DNA of 64,000 nt from contig CAVRZD010000006.1 of NCBI GenBank assembly GCA_963725645.1, positions 1,933,498-1,997,497 on the forward strand, written 5' to 3'. Source of the stretch: JALYZC01 sp963725645 (lineage in GTDB: Bacteria > Actinomycetota > Thermoleophilia > Solirubrobacterales > Solirubrobacteraceae). The position numbers and the translations under genes were made by a program. Positions 15,591 through 24,766 of this stretch are shown here, one piece after another (position 1 is the stretch's first letter; every line of letters begins with the position of its first letter). A model generated the notes under the pieces. That model was not told the origin of the DNA. It made no database searches and saw only the letters and a list, made by a program, of their open reading frames with translations.

Positions 15591-16844
15591 ATGAACATCC
15601 TTCGCCGCCTTCCCACCTCGCGCCTGCTCGCGCTGTGCGCCGCCGTCCTGCTGATCGTCGCCGGGGGCACCGCCGTCGCCGTCGCGGTGACGTCCAACGC
15701 GCCCAAGCCGCCGGCCAAGGCGCTCCCCCAGGCCATCCACGACGCGCTCGGAGCGCCCGCGGTCAAGGGTGTCACCGCCACCATCTCCTTCACGAACAAG
15801 CTCATCGACGACTCCAACATCGGGGGCGGCAGCGCGCTGCTCAGGGGCGCCACAGGGCGCCTGTGGGCCACCAAGGACCACCTGCGCCTCGAGCTGCAGT
15901 CCGGCAGCGGCGGCGGCGACTCACAGCTCGTGGTCGGCGACCGCAGCTGGTGGGCCTACGATGCGTCGTCGAACACCGTTTACCGCGGCACGCTGCCAGC
16001 CCACAAGGGCCACAAGGCGGGTCGCGAGAAGGCCGACCACGGCATTCCGAGCGTGGCCGACATCACCAAGAGGATCAACGAGGCAGCCCGGAACGCCGTT
16101 CTCTCGGGCGCGATCCCGAGCACCGTGGCGGGCCAGTCGGCTTACACGCTGCGCGTCGGCCCGAAGCACGACGGCGGCCTGCTCGGCGCGGTGGAGGTCG
16201 GCTGGGACGCCGTGAATGGAGTGCCGTTGCGAGCCGCCGTCTACGCGCAGGGCTCCAACACGCCGGTGATCGAGCTCTCGGCCACGGACGTCAAGTTCGG
16301 CCCCGTTGCGAAGAGCGACTTCGCGATCAGTCCGCCGGCCAACGCCAAGGTCGTGAAGGTCAGCCAGCCCTCGGGCACCCAGACCGCTGCGGCCAAGGCC
16401 AAGGCCAAGGCAAAGGCAAAGGGCGCGAAGCGTCGCGCCCACGCCGCCAGCAAGGTGCACGGGGTCGCCGCCGTGGACGCCGCCGTCCCATTCAACCTCT
16501 CGGCGCCGGCCAAGCTCGCCGGCCTGCCCCGACAGGACGTCCGGCTGCTGGACTGGGGCGGCCACCCCGCCGCGCTGGTGACCTACGGCCAGAACCTCGG
16601 CGGGATCGCCGTGATCGAGCGCCAGCCCGACGCAAAGGGCGCGAAGCACGCGCAGCCGGCCAGGCGCAAGGGCCGCGGCGACGGCGAGAGCCGTCTGCCG
16701 ACGCTGTCGATCAACGGCGCCACCGGCACCGAGCTCGCCACGGCGCTGGGGACGGTCGTCCAGTTCGACCGCGGCGGCGTGTCCTATGTGGTGATCGGCT
16801 CGATCCCGCCGCAGGCGGCCGAGGCGGCCGCCCGCGGGCTTTAG
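15591..16844 (+). CDS. Secreted LolA-like / DUF2092-type protein
   Basis: 417 residues. An N-terminal signal anchor (LLALCAAVLLIVAGGTAVAV) is followed by a LolA-type half-barrel (TISFTNKLIDDSNIGGGSAL, GRLWATKDHLRLELQSGSGG, WWAYDASSNTVYRG). A Lys/Ala-rich low-complexity stretch lies at about 262-285. The C-terminal portion contains DWGGHPAALVTYGQNLGGIA. It starts 1 base after the kinase stop, so it is co-transcribed with the two-component genes. Probably an envelope lipid or stress-sensing protein; assigned by fold-like pattern only. Confidence 0.7.
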   Translation: MNILRRLPTSRLLALCAAVLLIVAGGTAVAVAVTSNAPKPPAKALPQAIHDALGAPAVKGVTATISFTNKLIDDSNIGGGSALLRGATGRLWATKDHLRLELQSGSGGGDSQLVVGDRSWWAYDASSNTVYRGTLPAHKGHKAGREKADHGIPSVADITKRINEAARNAVLSGAIPSTVAGQSAYTLRVGPKHDGGLLGAVEVGWDAVNGVPLRAAVYAQGSNTPVIELSATDVKFGPVAKSDFAISPPANAKVVKVSQPSGTQTAAAKAKAKAKAKGAKRRAHAASKVHGVAAVDAAVPFNLSAPAKLAGLPRQDVRLLDWGGHPAALVTYGQNLGGIAVIERQPDAKGAKHAQPARRKGRGDGESRLPTLSINGATGTELATALGTVVQFDRGGVSYVVIGSIPPQAAEAAARGL

Positions 16845-16871
16845 CTGGGCGAGAGCCGAGCATCTAGCCTG

Positions 16872-17834
16872 ATGCCAATGGACGCGCCGCCGGTTCAGGC
16901 CGAGGGGCTGGTCAAGCGATACGGGCAGATCGTGGCCGTCGACCATGTCGATCTCACGGTCCAGACCGGCGACGTCTACGGCTACCTCGGCCCCAACGGG
17001 GCCGGCAAGACCACGTCGTTGCGCATGCTGCTGGGGCTCATCCGCCCGACGGAGGGGAGCGCGAGCCTGTTCGGGCGGGACCCCCTACGCGACGGTGCCC
17101 GCGCGCTGCAGGGCGTGGCCGGGTTCGTCGAGGCCCCGCGCTTCTACCCGTACCTGACCGGCCGCAAGAACCTCGAGCTGCTCGCCGCCTTCGACGGCGG
17201 CGGCGCGTCGGGCCGGGTCGACGAGGCCCTGGAGACCGTGGAGCTCACCGACCGCGCCAAGGACAAGGTCGGCGGCTACTCCCACGGCATGCGGCAGCGG
17301 CTCGGCATCGCAGCGGCGCTCCTGCGGAATCCCCGCCTGCTGCTGCTCGACGAGCCGACGACCGGCCTGGACCCTCCAGGGATGCGCGACATGCGCACGC
17401 TCATCGGGCAGCTCTCCGAGCGCGGCGTCACGGTGCTGCTCTCCAGCCACCAACTGGCCGAGGTCGAGGAGATGTGCAACCGCGTCGCGATTCTTCGCTC
17501 CGGCCAGATCGTCTACGAGGGCGTGCTCGCCGAGCTGAAGCGCACGGCGGGAGGCGGCTATCGGCTGCGCTCCACGGACGCCGCACGCGCCGTGCGGGTA
17601 TGCGAGGCCCAGGCCGGGATCACGCAGGTGCGCCTCGACGGCCACGAGGTCCGCTTCGCCGCGGACGACGACGAGGCGGTGGCGGCTCTGTCGATCGCGC
17701 TCGTCGAGGCGGGCGTGGGGATCACCGCCCTCGCGCCGACCGGCGCCACGCTCGAGGAGCTGTTCTTCCGGCTCACCGAGGGTGAGGGCGCGAACGGGTC
17801 GCCGGCGGCGGCGGTCCCCGCGGAGGCGGCGTGA
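16872..17834 (+). CDS. ABC transporter ATP-binding protein (ABC-2 type)
   Basis: 320 residues. Walker A GPNGAGKTTSLRML, Q-loop region ending VEAPRFYPYLTG, signature YSHGMRQRLGIAAALL, Walker B LLLLDEPTTGLDPPG, H-loop LLSSHQ. C-terminal extension of about 90 residues as in drug- or bacitracin-type exporters (CcmA/BcrA class). Its stop overlaps the permease start (GTGA). The substrate is unknown. Confidence 0.93.
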   Translation: MPMDAPPVQAEGLVKRYGQIVAVDHVDLTVQTGDVYGYLGPNGAGKTTSLRMLLGLIRPTEGSASLFGRDPLRDGARALQGVAGFVEAPRFYPYLTGRKNLELLAAFDGGGASGRVDEALETVELTDRAKDKVGGYSHGMRQRLGIAAALLRNPRLLLLDEPTTGLDPPGMRDMRTLIGQLSERGVTVLLSSHQLAEVEEMCNRVAILRSGQIVYEGVLAELKRTAGGGYRLRSTDAARAVRVCEAQAGITQVRLDGHEVRFAADDDEAVAALSIALVEAGVGITALAPTGATLEELFFRLTEGEGANGSPAAAVPAEAA

Positions 17835-18652
17835 GCAGCCCGAGCGTCGCCACCGTCTACCGCTGGGAGCTGCGCAAGCTGCGCTCGCAAAAGCGCACGT
17901 ACATGGGCTTTGCCATCGCGGTCGCAATCCCGTTGATCTTCGTGATCGCGCTGGCACTCTCGAGCCACCAGCCCGAGGGGATCCTCTTCGGCCGCTACGT
18001 GCGCCAGTCGGGCTTCGCCATCCCGCTCGTCGTCCTTATCTTCGGCTCCATTTGGCTGTTCCCGCTGGTCACGTCGCTGGTGGCTGGTGACATCTTCGCC
18101 TCCGAGGACCACAACGGAACCCTCAAGACGATCCTCACGCGCTCGCTGGATCGAGGCCAGATCTTCACCGGAAAAGTTCTCGCCACCATCAGCTATGCAG
18201 TCTTCGCGCTGGTCCTGATGGGCATCGTGGCGATCGTCGCCGGGGGCATCGAGTCCGGCTTCAACTCTCTGACCACCCTGTCCGGCACAAAGGTCGGGCC
18301 CGCCAAGGCGCTCGAGCTCGTGACCGCCAGCCTCGGCGTCTACCTCCTCCCCATGCTGGCGATCGCCGCGATCGGCCTGCTGCTGTCGACGATCACGCGG
18401 AACAGCGCGGCGGCGGTGGTGGGCGCGCTCATGATTGCGCTGGTCCTGCAGATCGGGAGCATCATCCCCGGCTTGGAGGAGATCCGCCCGTACCTCCTGC
18501 CGCGCCAGTTCGACGCCTGGCAGGGCCTGCTGCGCGAGCCGACCGACTGGGCGCCGATCATCCGCGCGGCCTGGGTGTGCGCGGCCTACACCGTGCCGTG
18601 CCTCTTCGCGGCGTACCTGGTGTTCCTGCGCCGCGACGTCGCGGGCGGGTAG
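17831..18652 (+). CDS. ABC-2 transporter permease
   Basis: 273 residues with a GTG start overlapping the ATPase stop. Six membrane helices are visible, e.g. YMGFAIAVAIPLIFVIALAL, IPLVVLIFGSIWLFPLVTSL and VYLLPMLAIAAIGLLLSTIT, with the cytosolic motif EDHNGTLKTILTRSLDRGQI typical of BcrB/ABC2_membrane permeases. It forms a half-transporter exporter with the upstream ATPase. Confidence 0.92.
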   Translation: MSSPSVATVYRWELRKLRSQKRTYMGFAIAVAIPLIFVIALALSSHQPEGILFGRYVRQSGFAIPLVVLIFGSIWLFPLVTSLVAGDIFASEDHNGTLKTILTRSLDRGQIFTGKVLATISYAVFALVLMGIVAIVAGGIESGFNSLTTLSGTKVGPAKALELVTASLGVYLLPMLAIAAIGLLLSTITRNSAAAVVGALMIALVLQIGSIIPGLEEIRPYLLPRQFDAWQGLLREPTDWAPIIRAAWVCAAYTVPCLFAAYLVFLRRDVAGG

Positions 18653-18681
18653 CGGCGCCGCACGTCGAGTGCCCCCGCCGG

Positions 18682-19452
18682 TCAGCGGTCGTCTTCGTCG
18701 CGGCGCGGGACCGGCGCCGGATCCGACGCGGCCAGCGCCGCCACCTCCTCGGTGGGCGCCTCGGCAGACGGGGCGTCGGCGTTGCCGTTGCCATTGCCAT
18801 TGCCGTTCCCGTTGCCGGAGCCGGAGACCACCCCCGCGGGCGGCGGAAGGATGATGGCGCCGCTCCGCGTCCGCGCCGGGTACAGCCCCGGGCCGACGCG
18901 CCGTTCCAGCGCGCCGCGCCACCGAAGCGCGACCGTCAGGACCAGGAGCAGCAGGATCGGCAGCGACGCGAGCAGCAGCGTGCCGTCGGAGACCCGCGCG
19001 TCGGATGAGATGTCGGCCGGAGGCACCCGTGCCCCCGCGAGGCGGGCCCGCGCCCGCGCGCGCCGCCGGGCGCGAGCTCGCGCGCGGGCCTTCCGAGCGG
19101 TCGCGGCCGCGGCGGCGGCCGGGGCAGCACCCGCGCCGCTCGCGGCCGAGCTCGAGCCGGAGTCGCTCGCACCCGACCCGCCGGGGCCGGCCCCCCGACC
19201 GGTCGAGCCCCCGCTGGCGGCGCTCCCGCAGCCACTCGCGCGCTCGCGCGCCGCCGCCTGGAGCTGGGACTGGTACTCGGGCGCATACTGCGCGACGTCG
19301 TTGGGCACGGACCCCTGGAGCTGGCCGCTGCTGTACCGGCAGGGCGTGATGTGCCCGGTCTGCTGGTACTCGTCCAGCGGCGACGCCGCCCACGCGGGGC
19401 CGGCGGCGCCCAGCGCCGCGACGGCCGTGCAGATGACGAGCTTGCGCACCAT
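18682..19452 (-). CDS. Secreted, C-terminally membrane-anchored protein of unknown function
   Basis: 256 residues. Signal peptide LVICTAVAALGAAGPAWA, then a short conserved part (SPLDEYQQTGHITPCRYSSG, VPNDVAQYAPEYQSQL), a Ser/Gly/Ala/Arg-rich linker, one membrane helix (LLLASLPILLLLVLTVALRW) and a cytosolic tail containing alternating Gly-Asn repeats (around residue 218). The family is not recognised. A weak sigma-28-like match, TCCAAG-N17-CGATG, lies at 19518-19545, 66 bases upstream. Confidence 0.65.
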   Translation of the reverse strand: MVRKLVICTAVAALGAAGPAWAASPLDEYQQTGHITPCRYSSGQLQGSVPNDVAQYAPEYQSQLQAAARERASGCGSAASGGSTGRGAGPGGSGASDSGSSSAASGAGAAPAAAAAATARKARARARARRRARARARLAGARVPPADISSDARVSDGTLLLASLPILLLLVLTVALRWRGALERRVGPGLYPARTRSGAIILPPPAGVVSGSGNGNGNGNGNGNADAPSAEAPTEEVAALAASDPAPVPRRDEDDR

Positions 19453-19588
19453 GCATGTAGTGAAACGCTCGGAGACGCAGGGAGTTCCGCGCTCGGTCGG
19501 CGCCCTCCCATTCTGCCCATCGGCATCCGGGTTCCAATCCTTGGATCAACGGCGCTAGCCTCTGGCCATCGTTGAATATGCCGCCTTC

Positions 19589-19675
19589 ATGTCGAAGGGC
19601 ACCGAGACCGTCGTGCTGTTCGTGCTGCTCTTCGCCTGCGTCGCGGGCGGCCTGCTCGTGTACGGCCGGCGCTAG
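19589..19675 (+). CDS. Possible 28-residue single-span membrane peptide
   Basis: MSKGTETVVLFVLLFACVAG followed by GLLVYGRR and stop. One membrane helix with a basic C-terminus and good hydrophobic periodicity. No clear ribosome site. It sits 18 bases before the 3D-domain lipoprotein gene and could be its leader peptide or an independent small protein. Confidence 0.4.
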   Translation: MSKGTETVVLFVLLFACVAGGLLVYGRR

Positions 19676-19693
19676 AACCGCCACCGTGACCAC

Positions 19694-20563
19694 GTGAGGA
19701 GGCGCGCCCTCACCGCGGCCGCCGCCATGGCGGCCCTCGCCCTCCCCGGCTGCGGCTCGGACTCCGGGATCGTCAAGTCGGCGAAGACGTCCGGCCAGGC
19801 CACGGTGGCCGCCGCGACGGCGCCCCCCGCCACCGCGCCCGCCGCACAGCCGGCACGAACGACGCCGCAACCGCAGCCGGCCGGATGCAGGCGCAAGCCC
19901 GTCGAGCGCCTGATCACGACCCCGCGCTGGCTCGGCGGCTTCGAGATCACCGAGTACTTCTCGGCGCCCGAGCGCTGGTTCGTGGGCCAGCGGGTGCGCG
20001 CCCCCGGAATCCCGGGCCGCCATCGCGTCGACTGGCTCTACTCCTCCAACGGCGTCGCGATGGAGGGCGACGGCATCGGCCTCGACGGCCGCCACTACCA
20101 CTTCGACGCCGGCGGCGATGCCGGCTGGATCAACGCCGTCGGCCGTCGCACGCGTGCCAGCGCGTGCGCGAGCCGTTGGAGCCGCGGCCTGCCGCGCTGG
20201 CTCGAGGGCGGCTGGCGCAACGCCACCGGCGCGGTCACCTTCCCGCTGGAGAGCGGCGGCTGGTCCAACGGCACCGGCGGGCGCGAGATCTCCTACGCGG
20301 GTGTCACCTTCGCCCCGGGGTCCTCGCAGCCGCTGCACCCCTACCGCACCGTCGCGGTCGACCCGGACCTCATCCCCGCGGGCAGCCGCCTCTACATCCC
20401 GGCCTACAAGGCGGTCAACGGCGGCTGGTTCGTGGCGACCGACACCGGCGGCGCGATCATCGGGCGTCACATCGACGTCTACCGGCCGCCGACGGGATCG
20501 ATCGACGACGGCGGCCGCTACATGACACACCGGCGCATGTACGTGCAGCCGCCGGGCGGTTAG
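19694..20563 (+). CDS. 3D-domain lipoprotein (MltA/RpfB-like cell-wall hydrolase)
   Basis: 289 residues with a GTG start. Lipobox LPGC at about 20. A Thr/Pro/Ala linker is followed at about 75-285 by a 3D domain, with the three aspartates in VAVDPDLIPAGSRLYIP, FVATDTGGAIIG and HIDVYRPP. 3D domains form the double-psi barrel active site of lytic transglycosylases and resuscitation-promoting factors, so peptidoglycan cleavage is likely. The stop is 2 bases before the next gene, suggesting co-transcription with the hydrolase. Confidence 0.82.
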   Translation: MRRRALTAAAAMAALALPGCGSDSGIVKSAKTSGQATVAAATAPPATAPAAQPARTTPQPQPAGCRRKPVERLITTPRWLGGFEITEYFSAPERWFVGQRVRAPGIPGRHRVDWLYSSNGVAMEGDGIGLDGRHYHFDAGGDAGWINAVGRRTRASACASRWSRGLPRWLEGGWRNATGAVTFPLESGGWSNGTGGREISYAGVTFAPGSSQPLHPYRTVAVDPDLIPAGSRLYIPAYKAVNGGWFVATDTGGAIIGRHIDVYRPPTGSIDDGGRYMTHRRMYVQPPGG

Positions 20564-20567
20564 CGGC

Positions 20568-21341
20568 GTGTCGCAGCCGACCGCGACCGACCTCGACGTC
20601 GAGCGCGTGGGCGCCGGCCCGCCCGTCGTGCTCGTGCACGGCAGCATCGTCGACGCGCGCCGGACCTGGCGCCGCCAGCTCGAGCTGGCCGACGACTGGG
20701 CGCTGTGCATCCCGAACCGGCCGGGTTTCGCCGCAAGCCCGGCCCTCGCGCGCGGCGACTTCGAGGCCGAGGCCCCGCTGATGGCGGACCTCCTCGGCGA
20801 CGGCGCCCACCTCGTCGGCCACTCCTACGGCGCCGTGATCGCGCTGCTGGCCGCGGCCGCGCGGCCAGAGGCCGTGCGCTCGCTCACGGTCTCCGAGCCG
20901 GGCTCGCTCCGCGTGGCCGCGGGCGACCCCGCCGTGGACGCGGTGATCGCGCAGGGCGAGGAGCTCTACCGCCGCCGCGGCGAGGTCACGCCACGCCAGT
21001 TCGTGCTGCTGTTCCGCTCGGGCCTGCACTCGGCGCACGAGACGCCGGACGCGCTCCCCGACTGGCTGGAGCGCGGCGCGCGGCACACCATGGAGGAGCG
21101 ACCGCCGTGGGAGGCGGACATCCCACTCGACGCGCTCGCCGCCGCGCCGTTCCCGAAGCTCGTCATCTCCGGCGACCACTCGCCCGCGTTCGAAGCGGTG
21201 TGCGACGTCCTCGCCGAGCGCACCGGGGCCGAGCGGGCGGTGATCCGGGGCCGGGGCCACACGATCCCGAGCACGGGCGCGCCCTACAACCAGCGGCTCC
21301 GCGCGTTCCTGACGGAAAGCGAGGAGCGGCGCCCGCCGTGA
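20568..21341 (+). CDS. Alpha/beta-hydrolase
   Basis: 257 residues with a GTG start 2 bases after the lipoprotein gene. Oxyanion HG at VVLVHGSIVDARRTW, nucleophile elbow GHSYGAVIALLAAA, acid within KLVISGDHSPAF and final His in RGRGHTIPSTGAPYN. Standard small alpha/beta-hydrolase without a predicted signal peptide. The substrate cannot be inferred. Confidence 0.88.
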   Translation: MSQPTATDLDVERVGAGPPVVLVHGSIVDARRTWRRQLELADDWALCIPNRPGFAASPALARGDFEAEAPLMADLLGDGAHLVGHSYGAVIALLAAAARPEAVRSLTVSEPGSLRVAAGDPAVDAVIAQGEELYRRRGEVTPRQFVLLFRSGLHSAHETPDALPDWLERGARHTMEERPPWEADIPLDALAAAPFPKLVISGDHSPAFEAVCDVLAERTGAERAVIRGRGHTIPSTGAPYNQRLRAFLTESEERRPP

Positions 21342-21347
21342 ACACCG

Positions 21348-21461
21348 CTAGATCGACGCGGCGACGATGAGCGCCAGCACCGCGACGGCCAGCGATGCGA
21401 CACCCACCGCGGCGATGGCGCCGGCGGCGACTGCTCTGCGTGCCCAGATCATGCCTTCCAT
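21348..21461 (-). CDS. Possible small single-span membrane protein
   Basis: 37 residues if read from ATG 21461 (or 34 from ATG 21452): a basic stretch MIWARRAVAAG followed by a hydrophobic helix ending LALIVAASI. A CTAAAG-N17-CGAGA sequence, reminiscent of the sigma-28-like promoters, overlaps the start. Convergent with the hydrolase gene. Support is limited to composition. Confidence 0.35.
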   Translation of the reverse strand: MEGMIWARRAVAAGAIAAVGVASLAVAVLALIVAASI

Positions 21462-21547
21462 CTCGGCAGGGGCGACGGTCAGCTTTAGTGACCTTTGCCC
21501 CGGTGTTTCGCCCGGGGACCCCCAGGGATCGGCCAGCGCGTGTCCGG

Positions 21548-21832
21548 TCAGGCGCGCGCGGACTCGCGGCGCCGGTGGCGATCGGCCCGCGAGTAGGACG
21601 CGAGGTCGAGGAAGAAGCCCAGCGCGACGATGAACCACTCGAAGCCGTACACGCGGTTCGAGGAGTCCCACATGAGCGCGTACGCCAGCGTGGTCCAGGG
21701 AAGCAGGAAGAAGCCGATCAGCGGGACCGCCCAGCTCTCGAACGCCCGGCTGAGCAGGTTCGTGAAGATCCAGATGAGGAACAGCGCGAGCCGCGGCGAG
21801 ATCAGCGCGAACAGGGCGATCAGGCAGGCCAT
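21548..21832 (-). CDS. Conserved small membrane protein
   Basis: 94 residues. Three or four hydrophobic segments: MACLIALFALISPRLALFLI, LIGFFLLPWTTLAYALMWD and GFEWFIVALGFFLDLASYS, with a basic tail RADRHRRRESARA. The pattern is common in actinobacterial uncharacterised membrane proteins. It lies divergently from the cupredoxin gene. No function is assigned. Confidence 0.75.
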   Translation of the reverse strand: MACLIALFALISPRLALFLIWIFTNLLSRAFESWAVPLIGFFLLPWTTLAYALMWDSSNRVYGFEWFIVALGFFLDLASYSRADRHRRRESARA

Positions 21833-21883
21833 GGAGAGACGCTATCGCGTCAGCGCCTGCGCGCGGCGAGGATCTCAAGGATT

Positions 21884-21913
21884 TTGCACCGCGACTGCAA
21901 ATAGGTGTACGAT
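21884..21913 (+). promoter_or_regulatory. Housekeeping-type promoter before the cupredoxin protein
   Basis: TTGCAC, 18 bases, TACGAT. Transcription would begin near 21920, exactly at the GTG start codon, giving a leaderless message. Confidence 0.45.
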
Positions 21914-21919
21914 GACCGC

Positions 21920-23278
21920 GTGACCTGGGGAAGGCACGCACGGCGGGGGGCCGCGTGTGCGGTCCTCACCCTCTCGGCGACACTCGCGCTCGCCGTCCCG
22001 GCGCAGGCGAAGCCGTTCCACGCGACGATCAAGCAGGGGCCCTTCGTCCTCAAGCGCTACTCCGTCCGGCTGGGCACCAACGTCGGCATCCGGACGCCCC
22101 GCATCAACGGCTTCATCACGAAGATGGCGGCCGACGTCGTCGACGTCCACACCGGCAAGGTGGTGCCGATCCAGCGCATCATGCTCCACCACATCGTCTT
22201 CGCGAACCTCGGGCACTCCGGGTCCAAGCCGGGTCCCGAGCCGTTCATGGGCGACGGCGAGGAGCGGGCGATGCTGGACCTCCCGCCGGGCTACGGCTAC
22301 CCGATCCAGGCGGCGGACAGGTGGGCGATGGTGTGGATGCTGATGAACCATCGCAACCGCAGCGACCGCGTCTACATCCGCTACCGCATGACGCTGGACC
22401 GCAACCCGCACCTGCGGCCGGTCGTCCCGCTCGCCTGGGACGCGTCGCACGGCCGTCAGGGCCTCGTCTTCGACGTCCCCGGCGGCGGCTCGCCGGGCTC
22501 GCTCGACGTGCGGCGCGCCACCCGGCAGATGCCGGTCTCCGGCCGGCTGGTCGCCGGTCTCGGCCACGTGCACGGCGGAGCGAAGAACCTCACGCTGTCC
22601 GAGCCCAGCTGCGGCAACCGCGCGATCTACGTCTCGTCGCCGACCTGGGGGCTGCCGAGCAATCCCTTCTACCAGGTGCGCCCGGTGCTCCACGAGCCGG
22701 GTCCGATCAACATGAGCCGCTTCAAGACCGCGCGCGGGATCCCGGTCGTCGCCGGCCAGAAGATCACCCTGATTTCGCGCTATGACAACCGCTACCCGCA
22801 CACCCGCGCCATGGGCCTGCTGCTCGCCTACCTCGCCCCGGACCGGTCCGTGAAGGCTCCCTGCGGCCGAATGCCGGACGACGTCCAGATCGTCCGGACC
22901 AGCACCCCAGGGCGCGCGACGGCCCCGCACGTGACGATCCCCACCTACACCTATGACTCCCGCGGAGCGGCCGTGCGCACGGCCGGCCCGCGTGGGCCCT
23001 TCAGCTTCAGCGACGGCGACGCGAACGTCACGGTGGCCGACAACAGCTTCACGGCCGGGAACCTGTCGGTGCCGGTCGGCGGCCGGGTGACCTGGACGTT
23101 CAACAGCTCCACGCTCCACAACGTGACCGTCGCCCAGGGCCCCGAGGGCTTCTCGTCGAACCGCCTGACCCGCGGGCAGACGTTCACGAAGCAGTTCACC
23201 AAGCCGGGGACCTACCGCTTCTTCTGCGAGCTGCACCCGGTCGGGATGGTGCAGCGCATCGTCGTGCGGCCGCGCTAG
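21920..23278 (+). CDS. Secreted copper-protein-like protein with C-terminal cupredoxin domain
   Basis: 452 residues from GTG 21920; a GTG 15 bases upstream is also possible. Signal peptide (AACAVLTLSATLALAVPAQA). The N-terminal 300 residues contain IQRIMLHHIVFANLG and SGRLVAGLGHVHGG, His-rich strands resembling copper type II monooxygenase folds. The C-terminal 100 residues are a cupredoxin: His in STLHNVTV, then Cys, His and Met in FFCELHPVGM, a complete type 1 copper site. Probably an extracytoplasmic copper redox protein; the N-terminal assignment is tentative. Confidence 0.78.
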   Translation: MTWGRHARRGAACAVLTLSATLALAVPAQAKPFHATIKQGPFVLKRYSVRLGTNVGIRTPRINGFITKMAADVVDVHTGKVVPIQRIMLHHIVFANLGHSGSKPGPEPFMGDGEERAMLDLPPGYGYPIQAADRWAMVWMLMNHRNRSDRVYIRYRMTLDRNPHLRPVVPLAWDASHGRQGLVFDVPGGGSPGSLDVRRATRQMPVSGRLVAGLGHVHGGAKNLTLSEPSCGNRAIYVSSPTWGLPSNPFYQVRPVLHEPGPINMSRFKTARGIPVVAGQKITLISRYDNRYPHTRAMGLLLAYLAPDRSVKAPCGRMPDDVQIVRTSTPGRATAPHVTIPTYTYDSRGAAVRTAGPRGPFSFSDGDANVTVADNSFTAGNLSVPVGGRVTWTFNSSTLHNVTVAQGPEGFSSNRLTRGQTFTKQFTKPGTYRFFCELHPVGMVQRIVVRPR

Positions 23279-24174
23279 GAGCGCAGCTTGGCCACCGCCC
23301 GCGCCTGGACCGCCTCGGCATCCGGGTGGGCGAACAGGGACAGGTGGGTGCCGTGGTCCATCAGCAGGCGCTCGGCCCCGGGAATGGTCGCCGCGGCGTG
23401 GTCGCTGTGCTCCGGCGGGACGTCCGTATCGGCCGTTCCATTGATCACGAGCGTCGGCGCCTCGATCTTCTCCAGCTCGAGCGACTGGATCTCGCCGAAC
23501 CGGGCCCAGTCGTTCTCGACACCCTCGCTGCGGTGCGCGTAGTCCCCCACGACGTTCGCCATCGTCAGGACCACGTCCAGCTGACGGTCGTCCTCGAGCA
23601 CCTCGGCGACGAGCTGCCTGAGCTCGTCCTTCGACAGGTCGCCCTCGGCCTTCAGGGTCTCGGCGACGGTCTCCTTCGGGGCGTAGGCGGCAAGGAATCG
23701 CAGCAGCCAATTCCCGAAGCCGGTCCTCATCATCAGCCGCGATTCCAGGTTCTCGTCGGGGGCGTCGATCGCGTGGCTCACGGCGGCGAACGCCACCAGC
23801 CCGGACACCCGGTCCGGATGACGCACGGCGAGCCGGTAGCCGCTGGGTCCTCCGCCCGACCAGGTCAGCAGGCCGGCGCGCTCATGCCCCAGCGCGTCCA
23901 GCAGCGCGGCGTGGAGGTCGGCCTGGGCGTCGATGGCGCCATGGCCGTCGAGCGGCGTGCCGAGGTAGCCCGGCCGGGATGGAGCGATCAGCTCGAAGCC
24001 CGCGTCGACGAGGAACCGCCCCATCGCGACCGAGGAGTCCGACCCGCCCGGGGTGCCGTGGATCAGCATCACCGGCGGCCCCGCGCCGCGGCGGGCGACC
24101 TCGACGGGCCCGCGCGCGGTGTCGAGCGTCTCGACCGCGGCCCCGAGCGGCGTCCCTTCCCCCATGGTCGCCAC
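23275..24174 (-). CDS. Alpha/beta-hydrolase
   Basis: 299 residues (an internal ATG at codon 4 is also possible). HG motif VMLIHGTPGGSDSS; nucleophile in LLTWSGGGPSGYRLA, with Ser in the variant elbow WSGGG; acid in LVINGTADTDVPPEH; His in MDHGTHLSLFAHPD. No signal peptide. The stop overlaps the end of the convergent cupredoxin gene by 4 bases. The substrate is unknown. Confidence 0.88.
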   Translation of the reverse strand: MATMGEGTPLGAAVETLDTARGPVEVARRGAGPPVMLIHGTPGGSDSSVAMGRFLVDAGFELIAPSRPGYLGTPLDGHGAIDAQADLHAALLDALGHERAGLLTWSGGGPSGYRLAVRHPDRVSGLVAFAAVSHAIDAPDENLESRLMMRTGFGNWLLRFLAAYAPKETVAETLKAEGDLSKDELRQLVAEVLEDDRQLDVVLTMANVVGDYAHRSEGVENDWARFGEIQSLELEKIEAPTLVINGTADTDVPPEHSDHAAATIPGAERLLMDHGTHLSLFAHPDAEAVQARAVAKLRS

Positions 24175-24182
24175 CGTAACGA

Positions 24183-24659
24183 CTAGGGGCGGGCGGATCC
24201 ATCACCAGGGCGGGACCCGACGATGATCTCGTGCACCCGCAGCAGCTCCTCCCGCATGGTCCAGCGCAGGTACGCGAGGATCGCCGGCTTGAGCGGGATC
24301 AGGTAGGCGGGCAGCTCGTAGTCCTCGTAGTGCACGACCATGCAGCGTTCCCCGCCGAGCGGAGCCACCACGAATCCACCCGAGATTCCCCAGGAGCGCG
24401 GTTGCTCGCCCTCGAGCTTGTGCGAGTGGAAGCCGGTGGGATGCAGCCGGTAGGCGAAGCGACTGCGCCACCTCGCTCCCGCGAATCGGCCGGTGACCGC
24501 ATAGACCCCATGCCCATCGCTGCCGGGTTCGACGTCGACCCGCTCGGCCTTGAGCTCGGTGCGCTCGATTGCCTTGATGTCCTGTACCGCGTCAACCGCC
24601 CGGTCGGGTCGGCATGGGACGGTGATGCGAGCCACGACACCGACCGAGCGAGCAGCCAT
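24183..24659 (-). CDS. SRPBCC (START/polyketide-cyclase-like) family protein
   Basis: 158 residues from ATG 24659 (an upstream start at 24689 is possible). The pattern GVVARITVPCRPDRAVDAVQ, then DGHGVYAVTGRFAGARWRSR, FHSHKLEGEQPRSWGISGGF and ERCMVVHYEDYELPAYLIPL fits the helix-grip fold that binds hydrophobic ligands. Followed 8 bases later by the hydrolase gene in the same direction. Ligand unknown. Confidence 0.68.
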   Translation of the reverse strand: MAARSVGVVARITVPCRPDRAVDAVQDIKAIERTELKAERVDVEPGSDGHGVYAVTGRFAGARWRSRFAYRLHPTGFHSHKLEGEQPRSWGISGGFVVAPLGGERCMVVHYEDYELPAYLIPLKPAILAYLRWTMREELLRVHEIIVGSRPGDGSARP

Positions 24660-24766
24660 GGAGCGAGCATAAGCGGTCGCGCGGAGCATGGGGTCCGCGA
24701 TGAGTTGTGGGACCGACGCCGGTCTCTAGTAGAACCCGGCACGGCAACAACAGGAGGCGAGACGCG

